Shown here in pieces: positions 1 through 11,151 of a DNA stretch of 64,000 bases. The DNA comes from Podaxis mareebaensis. Lineage: Eukaryota > Basidiomycota > Agaricomycetes > Agaricales > Agaricaceae. Position 1 is the stretch's first letter, and each line of letters begins with the position of its first letter. Position numbers and translations under genes: made by a program. The notes beneath the pieces were generated by a model. The model was not told the DNA's origin and did not search any database. It saw only the letters and a list, made by a program, of their open reading frames with translations. The stretch is from assembly GCA_018524725.1 (NCBI GenBank), contig JAEUWP010000180.1, positions 372,001-436,000 of the forward strand, read 5' to 3'.

Positions 1-688
1 CCGAGAAGGGCGGGGTGAAGGATGAGAAGAGGTCCAAAGAGGGCACAGAAGGAGCGGAGAATAAGACACCTAATGCTAGAGAGTGGAGGGCAATCTGGGA
101 GAAATGGCTTGCGTTGGCCATTGCTACAACTGCCAAGCAGGGACAGGTGCAAGCGGTTGATGATGTGCCCCCGCCGGAATATACGCCTCGAGCGGAGGAC
201 GTTCTTGTGAATGTGGGAATACACAAGGGTAAAGGTAAAGCGAAGGCCCCCGCATCCTCTCCATCAACTTCGGCTGCAACTGTAGATGCATCTCAGCAAA
301 CGGAGATGGAAATTACGCGTGAGGCACCTGTCGTGACGTCTACTGCGGGTTCATCGAGGTCGCACTCGCACCCGATGGGGTACGATAATACTCCCATACC
401 CGCGGAGGAAGTCAATGCGTATACGTATCAACCTCCTGTGAAGCAGAAGCAGAAACACAAGAAATGTGCGTTCTCGTTCTCCTATATCGTTAGGCGATGT
501 AGCTGACTGGTCTTTTGCAGACGATCGTATGTTGCTGATGTTCTGGTTGCCAATCCTTCTAAGTAAGTTCGAGCATAAATACTTAAATGAACGTGTCTGA
601 TTGGCTTTTTATAGTGTCGATGATCTGGGTTTACACCATGCTCCGTACGGCTCTGCCTCTCGGAGTATATGTGCGTGGCGACGCATGA
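1..688 (+). CDS. 3' end of an unrecognised protein with a C-terminal membrane segment (5' partial)
   Basis: The reading frame is already open at the left edge, so the start lies outside the window. Three exons are visible: up to 465, 521-562 and 615-688, with introns 466-520 and 563-614, both GT..AG. The visible protein is charged and low in complexity (Lys/Glu, then Ser/Thr/Pro). It ends in a strongly hydrophobic stretch of about 30 residues rich in Leu, Met, Ile and Trp, encoded across exons 2 and 3, followed by only a few residues. That looks like a C-terminal transmembrane anchor, so the protein probably sits in a membrane with the disordered part in the cytosol. I do not recognise the family; the domains that would identify it are upstream of the window. 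Confidence 0.6.
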
Positions 689-1320
689 TGGATAGTATCA
701 TATTCACCATCCACGGCGATTTTCGCCGTTCTTGTGATGTTTGGACGGATTCTAAATTCTTATGAGGATGATTTGTTCCCGTTTTTGATAAGCCATGGGT
801 TGGTGGTACCACTCTTCCGTTATACGTTTTGTCATTTCTACTGTCCATTTTGGAATTTCGCACAGTAAACTTTTTTGGTGGAATATTTCTCTCGTAGTTT
901 ACATATTGTACGATGTCCTTTTCAATCACGTAGACCTTTCCTGCTTCATTCTCCTTTGCTTGTTCCTTCTACTTCATGCCTTGTATGCCATCCACTATTC
1001 GTAATCTATGTCTCTTGTTTGCTTGTTGGAGTATACTTCCTTACATTGGGGTTTGTATGTGTATTGACTAGGGATCGCGAATGAATCTGTCACCCAAGTA
1101 ATGGATTAACACAGGTGTAACGAACGAGGTTTAAAGTAATGCACTGGAGTTGGTTAATCATGTTATACGACCAAAAAGCAATCTCAACAGAAAGAATTAT
1201 AGTTAAATACCCGTTACTGTGACGCAGAACCATAAACATCCTATATCACCATCAAAACTCGGATACTTGAATAAGTAAAACATGGATACGCACGGAAGGA
1301 CTCGAGAATGAGCGGAGAAA
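689..1320. other. Intergenic, no gene seen
   Basis: This lies between the ends of two convergent genes. It is T-rich on the + strand and holds only short open frames with no recognisable product. It probably contains both 3' untranslated regions. Confidence 0.5.
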
Positions 1321-4300
1321 TCACGGCCGTCTTGGAGGATCTTCAAGCCGATTCGCAAGCGCTGTGCCAGAAGAAATCCGTTGTTGCAACGAAGCATGTC
1401 CGAGACTGCCACCCGGAGGACCACCACCACCTCGTCCACGTTTTGGACGTCCCCGTCCAGGTCTCGCAACCGGTCCATTGGAACTTCGCGGATCACTGAA
1501 CCTATTAAGCAACGAAGAAGTGGATTCTCGACGGGGTGAGGGCGGGCGGTACGAATCATCGCCTATTCTTGATGCGAGTGGGGGACGACTAGAATATGCG
1601 GAAGGAGAGGGAGACCGAGAATGTGTGCGAGGATGACGTGGGGGACTACGAGAATACCTCCGTGGAGGTGACCGTCGATCATCACGGTAATTACGGGTGG
1701 AAGGTGGTGGAGAATTACTGCGTTCCCGCGATCTCTTCCGTCCGGCAATAGTTGGAGAACGAGAGCAGTAGGAATAACTTGGCCTATAGGTATTTGCATT
1801 TCTTGGTGCTGGGGGTGGTTGCGGCGATGGTGAGTAATGATCACTCCGGCCAGACGCAAAGCTTGAGGTTTCAGTGCGACCACGATATGCTCGGGGGGCC
1901 GAAATATCACGATTGAAGGCCGTTTCAGTAGACGGGATATAAGGACCCATGCGGGATGATGGAGATGAGGAACGTGAGCGTATGGTCGCCGTAGGTGGTG
2001 CTAACTGCAATGGTTCATTTTGAGACTCGGGGCGAGTAATCCGCGAACTTGACCTCGAAGTAGGTCTACTTGGTACTTGCAGTTGATCGAGATTTTTGGA
2101 CTGTTGAGGATGGGCATTAACACTAGCTGTAACGTTTGTCACAGATGATGAGGGAATATGATGGTCAAGGACGGTGTTAGTCTGGGAATCGTTCATCGGT
2201 GTAGCCGGAGAAAGATGGACAGGTTGATTGACAGTGGAAACGGGTGCTGGGACTTGATGAGCAACGGGAGTGGGCGCAGGGTCTTGATGAGGTACAGTAG
2301 ATTGTCCATTGACTGGTTGTAACGGCTGTCGGGATTGGGAGACTGCCGGTTGAATGGGGGTTCCGTTGTTAACAGCTGACTGTGCAGGCGGGTGTAAGAG
2401 CGAAAAATCATCTTGAGCAGGTTCTACTTTGACAACAGGCAATTTGGGAGGCGGTAGCTGAAGAGCCCTCACGACGTGTCGAATGTTAGCAGCTTGAGCT
2501 TGGGGGGAAGGAATAGGATTCTCCTTGTAAGGGACGTTCCCGCTATCATTTGATTGTCGATATACAGACCATGTGGATGAAGGGAGTGGAAGAGGTGGAA
2601 GTGGAGGTGGGGAGGAATCGGTTGGTGAGAAATGAGCGACTGGGGGAAGGCTGATTTGACGGCCAGGGGTAACTGGAGCTGCTGGCGGGTCCTGTTCATG
2701 CGCATTTACACCCAACTGAGTATTCGACGTATTCGAGTTTCTTGCTTCTGGCAGGGCATTGTTAGATGTGACGCGAATACCCTGTGTCTGGGATAGGGGG
2801 CGTTGGCCCAGGGGGAGATAGACGGCCGTGGAAGGAGAATGAGGATTCAATGGCAATGGAGGGGGATGGGAAGCAGAGTTTGATGGATCAGTAGGACAAG
2901 GATTCAAGCTCAAGATGGAAACAGGGGCAACTGGACTTGAATCGAGACTCATTTCACTAGTCCTGTCTAAAGAAGTTCGGGGGCGGTGTTCTCGTTGAGC
3001 TTGAATCTGTAGTGCACGATCGGTCATGGCCTTCTTTTTGTCATCGCTGATCTGCTGACGTCGTATCTCTTGCTCCTTGCGTAACTTCTCCCGTTCCCTT
3101 TCGATCTTCATTCGAGCTTGTTCTTCCAATAATCTCCGCTCCCCCTCTTGTTCATCCTGTAGAGCACGGAGTTTAGCTTCTTCAGCCGCTTGAGCTACTT
3201 TCTCTTGTTCTTGCTTCTGTTGAGCAAGGAAATCCTCGGCCTCACGACGCCTCCTTCCCTCCTCTTCAGCCTGTTCCTTCTTCCTCTGCGCTTCTGCAGC
3301 CTCCTGCGCCTTCCTCCTCTTTTCCTCTTCGGCAGCCTCCTGTTCCTTTTTCTTCTTTTCTGCGGCTTCGCGCGCCTTTCTTCGAGCCTCTTCCTCCTGC
3401 GCCTTCCGCTGAGCTTCCGCGAGGCGCACATTCTCCAGTTCCGCCGCTTCGCGCAATCTCCTTTCGGTCTCAGCAGTCTCACGAGCCCTCCGCTCAGCCT
3501 CTGCCTTCTGTTGCTGCGCCCTTTCACGCGCTTTCCTCTCCTCCTCTTGTCGCTCAAGTTCTTTCTGTCTTTGCTCCTCCCGCTTTCGCTCCTCTTCTCG
3601 TTGTTGTACCTCCTGCCTCTTCTTCTCCTCTTCCATCCGCTGTTGCTCTAATCGGGCGGTCTCTGAAGACGCAACCTGAGATTCTGCTTCGATAGAAGAA
3701 CGGCGTTTCTCCTCGAGTTTCTTGCGCAGATCGGCCTGCCGCTGGCTGAGGACTGTTGCTGAAGATACGGGCGTGGGCTGAGGAGGTGATTGGTCCAAAG
3801 TCTGTAGATCAACCTTGACATCGACCTCGGGCGTGGGCGAGTAGAACAAAGGCATTCTTGCTGGTGCCGGAGCTGCGGCGGGGACGGAGGGACCAGGTGC
3901 AAAGGTCGTCGGTGAACCACCCAACGAAGGTGTAGGGACATGCTGAGCGGATGCTCGGAAAAATTCTGCCTTCTGCTTCCCCAACTTGAGCTGCTGGGCT
4001 TCTCTAACTCGCAGGACAGCTTCGTCGGCTTCTTGATTGCTGATCCAATCGTCCAAAGATTGGAGCAGATCGCGGACTTCATTTAGCTCAGAATTGCGTT
4101 GCTGATTGGCGTCTTTTGATGATATGCGTTCAAGCTCTGCCTTGGCACCATCCGCTATCGCTTTGACTTGATCAGCGGCTTCAAGAATAACTGCCGAAGC
4201 TGCTAAGGATCTCTGCGCAGCTTGCATGGTTTCTTGCGAAAAACTATGAAGACGGCGCGCTTCAGCGAGGAGGTTAGTTGCTCGCTCTTGAGCCGACTCC

Positions 4301-5112
4301 GTGAGCAAGATGGCAGACGCCAGATTGGGCGGGTTGAGGTTACGGACGGTGGCATGAAGGCGAGAGTATATCTGGCGCAAGCCTTCGTATTTACGTCGGA
4401 CAGGCAGCAAAGAGGGATGATCGGGTGTATGTGTACGTTGGATATCTGTCATGGGGTAGTCGACTGTGCCGCTGGGGCCGGGGCTTGGAGACGGATAACT
4501 CAACCGCATAGGAGCCAGTGAGTCATCAGGAGCATGTTGTCCGGTATGTCCAGCAGCGATGGGAGATGTGGGCATGGAAATTTGGGCATCGGGATTGGAG
4601 ATGACCGAGGATGACAGGAAAGTGGATGAAGCTGAAGACGTGTCCGCTTGAGCTGCTTTGCCCTTTGACGCATTGGGCGGGCTACTCGAGATATTGCCAT
4701 TAGAAACAGTGGTTCTTGCCACCGGAAAACGAAACGGCGATGGGACAGGCGCTTGACCAGTGGGGCTATCATTGATATGAGGGTTAGTGACAAACGCGGT
4801 ATTCGGTTCGGATAAAGCCTGCAGAAGACTAGGACGGGTCCACGGAATAGAGTCTTTGTCATTATTCTGTTGTTGTTCGCTGTCGGAGGGCACAGACATA
4901 GTCTCGTCTTCAGCGGGTTCTCGTAACTCGTCAGGTTCTGAAAAACGCTGAAGCAATCTGGGCTGCTGGCCAATTGAGTGAAACCTGAAGTTTGCGAAGC
5001 TTGGAGCAGGTGGAATCGGTAAGATAGGGGCTGGTTGTGCTGAGGAGGGCGTGCTTGGAGGTGAAGAGACGTTGAGCAGCCTGGTGGGCAAGCCAAAGCT
5101 GGTACCAGCCAT
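1321..5112 (-). CDS. Large intronless coiled-coil protein with SR-like and Gly/Arg-rich C-terminus, function unknown
   Basis: One uninterrupted frame of 1263 codons. Residues 1 to about 230 are Ser/Pro-rich and look disordered. A predicted helical stretch follows around residues 240-400. From about 464 to 710 there is a very long charged coiled coil of Glu, Arg, Lys and Gln with many Ala. The rest is Pro/Ser-rich, with Arg-Ser-type repeats from about 1020 to 1190 and a Gly/Arg-rich patch with an RGR-KRGRGGG motif near the C-terminus. The basic SR/RGG-like tail suggests nucleic acid binding or a nuclear role, but this is inference from composition. The lack of introns is unusual next to intron-rich neighbours. 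Its start codon faces the NUP2 start across 188 bp, so the two may share a promoter. No family recognised. Confidence 0.8.
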   Translation of the reverse strand: MAGTSFGLPTRLLNVSSPPSTPSSAQPAPILPIPPAPSFANFRFHSIGQQPRLLQRFSEPDELREPAEDETMSVPSDSEQQQNNDKDSIPWTRPSLLQALSEPNTAFVTNPHINDSPTGQAPVPSPFRFPVARTTVSNGNISSSPPNASKGKAAQADTSSASSTFLSSSVISNPDAQISMPTSPIAAGHTGQHAPDDSLAPMRLSYPSPSPGPSGTVDYPMTDIQRTHTPDHPSLLPVRRKYEGLRQIYSRLHATVRNLNPPNLASAILLTESAQERATNLLAEARRLHSFSQETMQAAQRSLAASAVILEAADQVKAIADGAKAELERISSKDANQQRNSELNEVRDLLQSLDDWISNQEADEAVLRVREAQQLKLGKQKAEFFRASAQHVPTPSLGGSPTTFAPGPSVPAAAPAPARMPLFYSPTPEVDVKVDLQTLDQSPPQPTPVSSATVLSQRQADLRKKLEEKRRSSIEAESQVASSETARLEQQRMEEEKKRQEVQQREEERKREEQRQKELERQEEERKARERAQQQKAEAERRARETAETERRLREAAELENVRLAEAQRKAQEEEARRKAREAAEKKKKEQEAAEEEKRRKAQEAAEAQRKKEQAEEEGRRRREAEDFLAQQKQEQEKVAQAAEEAKLRALQDEQEGERRLLEEQARMKIEREREKLRKEQEIRRQQISDDKKKAMTDRALQIQAQREHRPRTSLDRTSEMSLDSSPVAPVSILSLNPCPTDPSNSASHPPPLPLNPHSPSTAVYLPLGQRPLSQTQGIRVTSNNALPEARNSNTSNTQLGVNAHEQDPPAAPVTPGRQISLPPVAHFSPTDSSPPPLPPLPLPSSTWSVYRQSNDSGNVPYKENPIPSPQAQAANIRHVVRALQLPPPKLPVVKVEPAQDDFSLLHPPAQSAVNNGTPIQPAVSQSRQPLQPVNGQSTVPHQDPAPTPVAHQVPAPVSTVNQPVHLSPATPMNDSQTNTVLDHHIPSSSVTNVTASVNAHPQQSKNLDQLQVPSRPTSRSSSRITRPESQNEPLQLAPPTATIRSRSSSPSSRMGPYIPSTETAFNRDISAPRAYRGRTETSSFASGRSDHYSPSPQPPPAPRNANTYRPSYSYCSRSPTIAGRKRSRERSNSPPPSTRNYRDDRRSPPRRYSRSPPRHPRTHSRSPSPSAYSSRPPLASRIGDDSYRPPSPRRESTSSLLNRFSDPRSSNGPVARPGRGRPKRGRGGGGPPGGSLGHASLQQRISSGTALANRLEDPPRRP

Positions 5113-5300
5113 GGAAGGAAAGAAAGGAAGGCGGGGAGACCAAGTGCTGAAAGGGGCTGTATTTATTATGTACAGCGGAACGTAATCGACATCGCTGTTT
5201 GGTCACGTTAGGACCGGAGGCCCCAGCAAGGGTCGTTCTTTGGATCCCAACCAAACCTACAAGCCATTGTCCCCTGGTCTATTTCTATCGCTTTCAAGTC

Positions 5301-7427
5301 ATGAAACGCGGCGCAGAAAAACAGTTGTCCAAAGACGACCGCTCCGATGACGAGGGACAAGTAAGCAAACTACCATGTACTCTAAGCGTGTCTGACGCGT
5401 TATCCCAGGAAGAAACTCTGGAGGTTGGCTTCAAGAAAGCCGACGAGTCGGTCCTGGCAACACGAAAGTAAGCTATCATAACGAAGCTATCCGCATCAAT
5501 GTATTGACCAGCGTCAGAATTCGTGGTCTTCCCAAACGGGCTTCCGTCGCGTCAATTCCTCCACCAGCTCCTGAGGTATGTCATCTTGACTGAAAACAAG
5601 CACCGCTATTGACACTGGTGATAGACAGGATCTGCAAAGTTCGGGACCTTCTCCGGTTTCGGCGGCAGCAGCTCTTTCTCGTTTTCCTCGTCTACTACAA
5701 CGGCTCAAACTAGTTTACTTACCCCCCCTACTGCGACCAACACCGCAAAGGCGCTCTCATCTTTCCTTGGCTCGTCATCCAATCCGCTCGCACCCTCAAC
5801 GTCAAGTTCGACGTCATCCTCGGCATTCCCCTTCAACACACCATCTACCACTACCCCCGCATTTACCTCAGCCCCGGCCTCCACACTACCCTTCTCTACA
5901 CAAAAGGGTAATACTGTCGATCCAGCCGAACTCAAATACTATACGTCCTTACGGGGCCTTAATGAATCCTTACGCGCCGCAGTGGCAAAAGCTATCGATG
6001 ATGATCCGTTCGCAGATATCGGTGTCTTCCTGGAAAGATACAAATCTCTACGGTCAGAAATTCAGAAAGATTTCGACACAAAGGCATCACAACCAGCATC
6101 GACCTCGACAGCCTCAGCTACCCCATCAGCACCAACGTCCGCACCAGCACCTGTAACAAAGACCTCCTCCATGCCCGCTCCCCCCGCCGGCGGATTCACA
6201 TTCGGCGGGGGAAAGTCCTCGTTCCCAACAGACACCAAAGCCACCACCAGTGACACCGCAAGCGGGGGCTTTACCCCCTCATTCACTCCCCCCGCCGGTG
6301 GCTTCACCTTCGGCAAACCCACAGAATCAAAGCCAATAGAATCCAAACCTTCCGCCGCCGGATTCACCTTTGGCACCCCCTCCGACACTTCCAAAAAGTC
6401 GGACACACCACTATCTTCCCTTCCATTTACATTCGGTTCCAAACCTTCTGAGGAAAAGAAAGATACCACTACTCCCACCCCATCTTTCTTTGGCACTAAA
6501 CCTTCCGAAGAAAAGAAAGACACATCCACCTCATCTTCCTCGTCCTCTCCCCTCCCCTTCAACGGCAATACCACCACCAAAAAGCCCGACTTCTCCTTCG
6601 GCGCTAGCGACAAAGACAAAGACAGCACGGGAGACACCGAAAAACCTAAATCCCTTTTCAGTTTTGGCTCGTCCTCAACATCAACCACTCCCACAACTTC
6701 CTTCACTTTCGGTACCGGAGGACCAATCACGAGCACCAGCACGTCGAGCGAAGCTGCACCATCCAGGTTCGCCGGCTTTGGAGGATTCGGCAAACCCTCT
6801 ACGACATCCACCGGGTTTAGCTTCGGTACACCATCCACAAATGCCCTCACTACGACCAGCTCCGCCCCCGCCCTGACATCTGGGTCTGGTGCGAGTGCTG
6901 ATGGAGATGCAACATCGTCCGGCGACGCCGCAGGTGATGACACGCCGAAGAAAAACAGCGCCGAAAGCTTTGCTCTTAACGCCGACAACAAGCATGATCA
7001 AGAAGGTGCTGGCGAGGAAGACGAAGACACGACGCACGCCGTTAAACTCAAGGCGTATATTATGAAGGATAACAAAGGCGCGAAGAACTGGGTTGAGATG
7101 GGGTATGGTGTGTTGAGGATTAAGAAGCATAAAGAAACGAAATCGAGAAGGATTTTGCTGAGGAGTAGTAGTACCGGTCAAATCTTGATCGTAAGTCATT
7201 GCTTTCCCTGCTGTTTTAAAGAACCCTTCTCATTTCTTCCCCTACAGAACTTCACTTTCCATTCCGCGTTCAAACCCGCACAGAAGGGAAAGAATGTTAC
7301 TTTTCTTGGGCACGACGCCGAGAAGAACTCCAAGATGTATACCCTCAAGCTCCAAACTGAGGAACAAGCCGTACAACTCAGAGAGGCTCTAGACAAAGAG
7401 ATCAAAGCCAAGGAAGAGTCCTCGTAG
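5301..7427 (+). CDS. NUP2: FG nucleoporin of the NUP2/NUP50 family
   Basis: Spliced from five exons: 5301-5360, 5409-5467, 5518-5575, 5625-7190 and 7248-7427, giving 640 residues. The N-terminus (MKRGAEKQLSKDD, then a KKADESVLATRKIRGLPKR motif) matches the NUP50 domain that binds importin alpha. The middle is a Ser/Thr-rich repeat region with many FG and FTFG motifs. The last 120 or so residues form a Ran-binding (RanBD1) domain, with the WVEMGYGVLRIKKHK and LGHD-like segments. In the family this mobile nuclear-basket protein speeds release of import cargo and recycling of importin alpha using RanGTP. The last intron (57 nt) is in frame and without stops, so unspliced transcripts would still be translated; homology to RanBD shows it is an intron. 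It is divergent from the coiled-coil gene on its left. Confidence 0.92.
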
Positions 7428-7761
7428 CCCCCTTTCCTTCCTCTTACCTCTGCACTTGTTAATTCCTTCTACGTTTCACCCTTTGTTTTCTACGTCCATT
7501 ACTCACTGTCATAGCATTCTGAGTACATTGGCTATGTTGCGTTCTCCATTGCATCAATCTGGACCCCGCTCGTGATCATGTTTTCGTTTTTGTATATCTC
7601 ATCTGCACGATACATATTCCATCTTCCTCCTTAGACTCTCTATTCTCCGTGACAATCCAACACGAGATAAGCAGTTATACATGTTTTGCTTGAGTTTCCG
7701 CCGATTGAAGATCCACAACATCGATTAATTAGAATGTAACAATTGATCCACTAGCTCCGGG
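7428..7761. other. Convergent 3' intergenic region
   Basis: Sits between the stop codons of NUP2 (+) and GYP1 (-). It is pyrimidine-rich on the + strand and holds no coding signal. It should contain both polyadenylation sites. Confidence 0.5.
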
Positions 7762-9946
7762 TTATTTGGCGCCGAAATGGCTTTGTGCATTTTGCCATAT
7801 AGAGTTGAGCACGAATGCTTCGCTGAGCAACAGTTCAATTTCGTGGTCACCCCAGTCTTGGGTCGGTAATGACTGGAGGAACATGATGATTCCCTAACTC
7901 CAGTCAATCGTCAAGCGCGCAACAACAGGTCGGAGAACACACCTGGAAATCCATCTGTCGAAGCTTCTCGCTCCATCGCACAAGGAAAGCTGAGCAAACG
8001 TATAGATGGAATTGTGAAAACGCATCCGGACCCTCTGCCTTCACAGGAACAAGAACATCAAGAAATGTAATGTAGGGTCTCAAAAGGACTCACAAGATAC
8101 GTATCCCACATTCTGATCGTATTTTGTACGCTTATCTCCCTCATCAACAAGCAATTCATCCACCGAAACGCGAATTGCATGAATTCCACGCTTTGGGATT
8201 CCAGATGGGCATACAAAGGAGCTGGATTTGACGTGTTAGCAAGGATGATGTGCAGATCGCAAAATTACAGGTTGCACCATCGATCCGAGCAACTAGCTCT
8301 GCCATCCTTTTCACACTTCTCACAATTCCTGGCTGCGCGAAGATGTAATTGTCCTGAATACCATCCAACAGCCTCGACAAACACCAAAATGAGTCCGCCT
8401 CGATTGCATCCAAGACGTTCTTAGGAAGAACGGAGGGATCAAAGTTTTCCGGATCCGAATCTTTGTCGTGATGAGATATCGGCCTATGTCACATAGCAGG
8501 GAACACCATACCAATATATGCTGATAGGAAAACTTGGAAGAATGGAGTCGCTAGGTCATTGATGCCTTGCACGTACCCACTCGCAGGATGCCGAATGGCC
8601 CAAACGTACAATACCCTCTCCAAACTCTAAGATGGTGATCAACAACCAATACTAGAGGAAAGCAACGCATCACTCACTCTTTGCGTTGCAGCATGCATCC
8701 AAAGGCTAACACCAGGCCTCGTCCTGGGGACGTCAATCTCGATCTGGTGCCAAATCTGTTGATCCAGGCCTTCGCGGCCTCGAGCAAAGGCCATTTCGAC
8801 CATTGAGAGGTATTCGCTGCGTTTACGAGCGAGGGTCGCAGTACGCAGTGAGGCTGGTAGGGGTAGGTATCCCTGAAACCTCGTTTATGAATTTGGCCGG
8901 AAGGACAAACGAGCGGATAGATGGAAAGGTCTGAAGGGTCGGGGATTGAAGAAGAAACGCACAAGGAGGAGTTGCCATGCTAAGGGGCGGAAGTCTGCTG
9001 GGATACCCGCCCAGGCGAGTTTTCGGAGTTCCGCTGTATGGAAGTACCAGACTGAGAGGGCGAATGAACAAGTGATGGCGGATCGACGCACATATGTTGA
9101 CGTCCTGACTCGTTAGGCAGTCGAGGAATTTGTGCCGACGGTTGGTACGAATAGAGCGCTCCCGCATGAGCTTTTCATCTTGTGGCTTGTCTGGTAATTT
9201 CTGGGATTGTCGGAATGCTGTTGGAGAAACATCCCGACGCCTCGAGCGCTGTTTGATGCCATGCAATGGATCTAAAGGGAAGAAAAGCTAGCCGATGAGG
9301 GAATTTGTAGGCAACATAAAGCAAAAGCAATGGCATAACTACCATTGACGATCTCCTCTGCATCCTCTCTCACAAACGCGGCCATCTGCTTGGACTGGGT
9401 GCTGAGGTGATTGGTGGAAGCAGATGCCCCTTGTTCTCCGTGCTCGAAATCGGTATCGAGCTCACCGAGGATCATGTCACCCTCCACATCGGCATCAGTG
9501 ATAGTATTATCCTGCGATCGTTTGCTAGCGCCCTCGAGGTCCTTGCGATCGCTCGATGTCCTGACAATGGTCCATCCATTCTGCGCCCTGGAACTCGGAA
9601 CAGCCTCTTCGATAGTTTTCGGTGGAGGATATGAGCCTGGATTGGGCGGGTTTACGTGGGTATATGAGAATGCAAGGGTGGAGGACGACGATGTCGAGCT
9701 CGATCTTGGGACCTGCTTGGGGGGCGTGGAAGAAGAGCCGCTAGCTGAACGCTTCCAAGAGTTTGCGATGGAGGTTTGGCGGGGATCCTCAGAATCAGAC
9801 CCGCTGTCCCAGGCATCATCCCAGTCTGTGTTTGAGGTAGTAGTGAAGCTTGAATGGACAGCGATGTGTGGCCTCGCAGGAGGCGAGATTGGGTTCATTG
9901 CGACTACACCGTGTACGCTCTCTTGTCCTCCCAGCCCCTTAATCAT
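7762..9946 (-). CDS. GYP1: Rab GTPase-activating protein, GYP1/TBC1D22 type
   Basis: Nine exons joined at canonical sites (introns 9272-9342, 9052-9091, 8873-8962, 8627-8677, 8461-8511, 8222-8277, 8039-8093 and 7894-7942) give 573 residues. The first 200 are disordered, with a WDDAWDSGSDSED acidic motif. The TBC domain follows: LRKLAWAGIPADFRPLAWQ, the arginine-finger motif IEIDVPR, the glutamine-finger motif GYVQG, and the C-terminal WGDHEIELLLSEAF segment. In yeast, Gyp1 stimulates GTP hydrolysis by Ypt1/Rab1 at the Golgi; the same role is inferred here. The nearest ATG in frame is at 9946; a second at 9898 (MNPISPP) is also plausible. The frame is open further upstream but without an ATG. 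Confidence 0.93.
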
Positions 9947-11151
9947 ACCATCCGTGGGAATCTCATTTAACACGCTCCACGGTTGGGATACAAGCAAGTC
10001 AATAAGTCTCCAGAGACTGTGTCCTGTCTAGGTGAAACTAGCCGGCGCGCGTATAGCCCTAAGTCTACAATGGTCCCATGACTAGTTCTAACACTAGTAG
10101 CTGAGTGCATTCTTTTTAAGGATTGCTTCCAAAGTCCACCCTGTCCATCAAAGAGGCTAATGTAGACACGGGCTGCGACACTGTTGTTTACTTGGACTTG
10201 TTTGAGATCAAAACAACCACTGTTGCTTCCTCATTTTATCTGCATCTGAGGGCACGTCCTGGATCATATAGTGGCAAGGGATGATTAAGAGGAGCCTAGC
10301 CTGGGCTCCTGCACGACATCCTATGGCGCGGGGGTTCATTTATCGTTTTCCCTCGCCGGAGTGGTCCTCAGTTAGGTCACGTAGTTTCCATGATGGCAGG
10401 GAGTGGTCTACCTCCTCCGCTGTTGTGTACCAGTGTCGTCAGATGGCTTCGTACGGTGCTGATTAAGGCCTCGACTAACTCGATCATGTCGCGTTCCTGA
10501 AGAGGAGGAAAGCAACAATGAAGCTTGAAGTCACTACTTTACATCAATTTGGAGTGCGGAATCGAAAGTATCGTCAAGCTCGAGAATGTGTCGAACCATT
10601 GTGCCTTTTGACTTCACTGTCGCGTCTTTAAATTCACTCCTGTATTGATTTGGCACGGTCCGGATTTCTCAGCAGACTCACGGAGACCAACCACACCAGA
10701 ATCTATCGAGGTTCTCGTCATGCCTGAGCAGAAGAGGCGTCGGAAAGGAGTACAGTAAGCAGAGAAGGAATACCAGTAGAGAAAGCTAACAAAGGCAAAA
10801 GGCAGCTCGTGAAATATGTACGCGGTGGCCCAGCCTTGATGTCATCGAGAAGAAGCCGAGGGCGATCATCTTCAACACGCGACTCGAGCCATCACACATC
10901 GGAAACGCCCCGCACTCGAGCAGGTAGATTGACCTTTTCGAGATCGTTGAAGTCTAGAAGTTCTGAACTCATTGCATAAATTCAAACACTTGGGTTGTCC
11001 TACCCATTTATCTTGTCTAATCTACATATGAGATAGCATTTAACGCCGCAATCGCCGAGATAAGGTAATACAAGAATCCATAAGTCATATACATCAGCTC
11101 CGAAACACCCATGCATCGAACCCTCCCCGTCTTCGTCCCATCTTAACAGCA
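9947..11151. other. Intergenic between divergent GYP1 and RraA-like genes
   Basis: About 1.2 kb separating two divergent starts. It has scattered short open frames, none with a recognisable product or good splice continuation. I see no RNA gene or repeat. It presumably carries both promoters. Confidence 0.45.

Noticed and set aside
3190..3651. 153-codon Leu/Phe-rich frame on the plus strand resembling a membrane protein
   Set aside because: It is the antisense of the Glu/Arg/Lys coiled coil of the 1321-5112 gene; codons for charged residues read as Leu, Phe and Ser on the other strand.
6062..6991. 309-codon open frame on the minus strand
   Set aside because: It is antisense to the FG-repeat exon of NUP2. 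Its Val/Leu/Pro-rich composition is the mirror of Ser/Thr/Gly codons, and it has no family motif.
9411..10031. 206-codon plus-strand frame
   Set aside because: It is antisense to the GYP1 first exon. GYP1 has clear TBC domain evidence and this frame has none.
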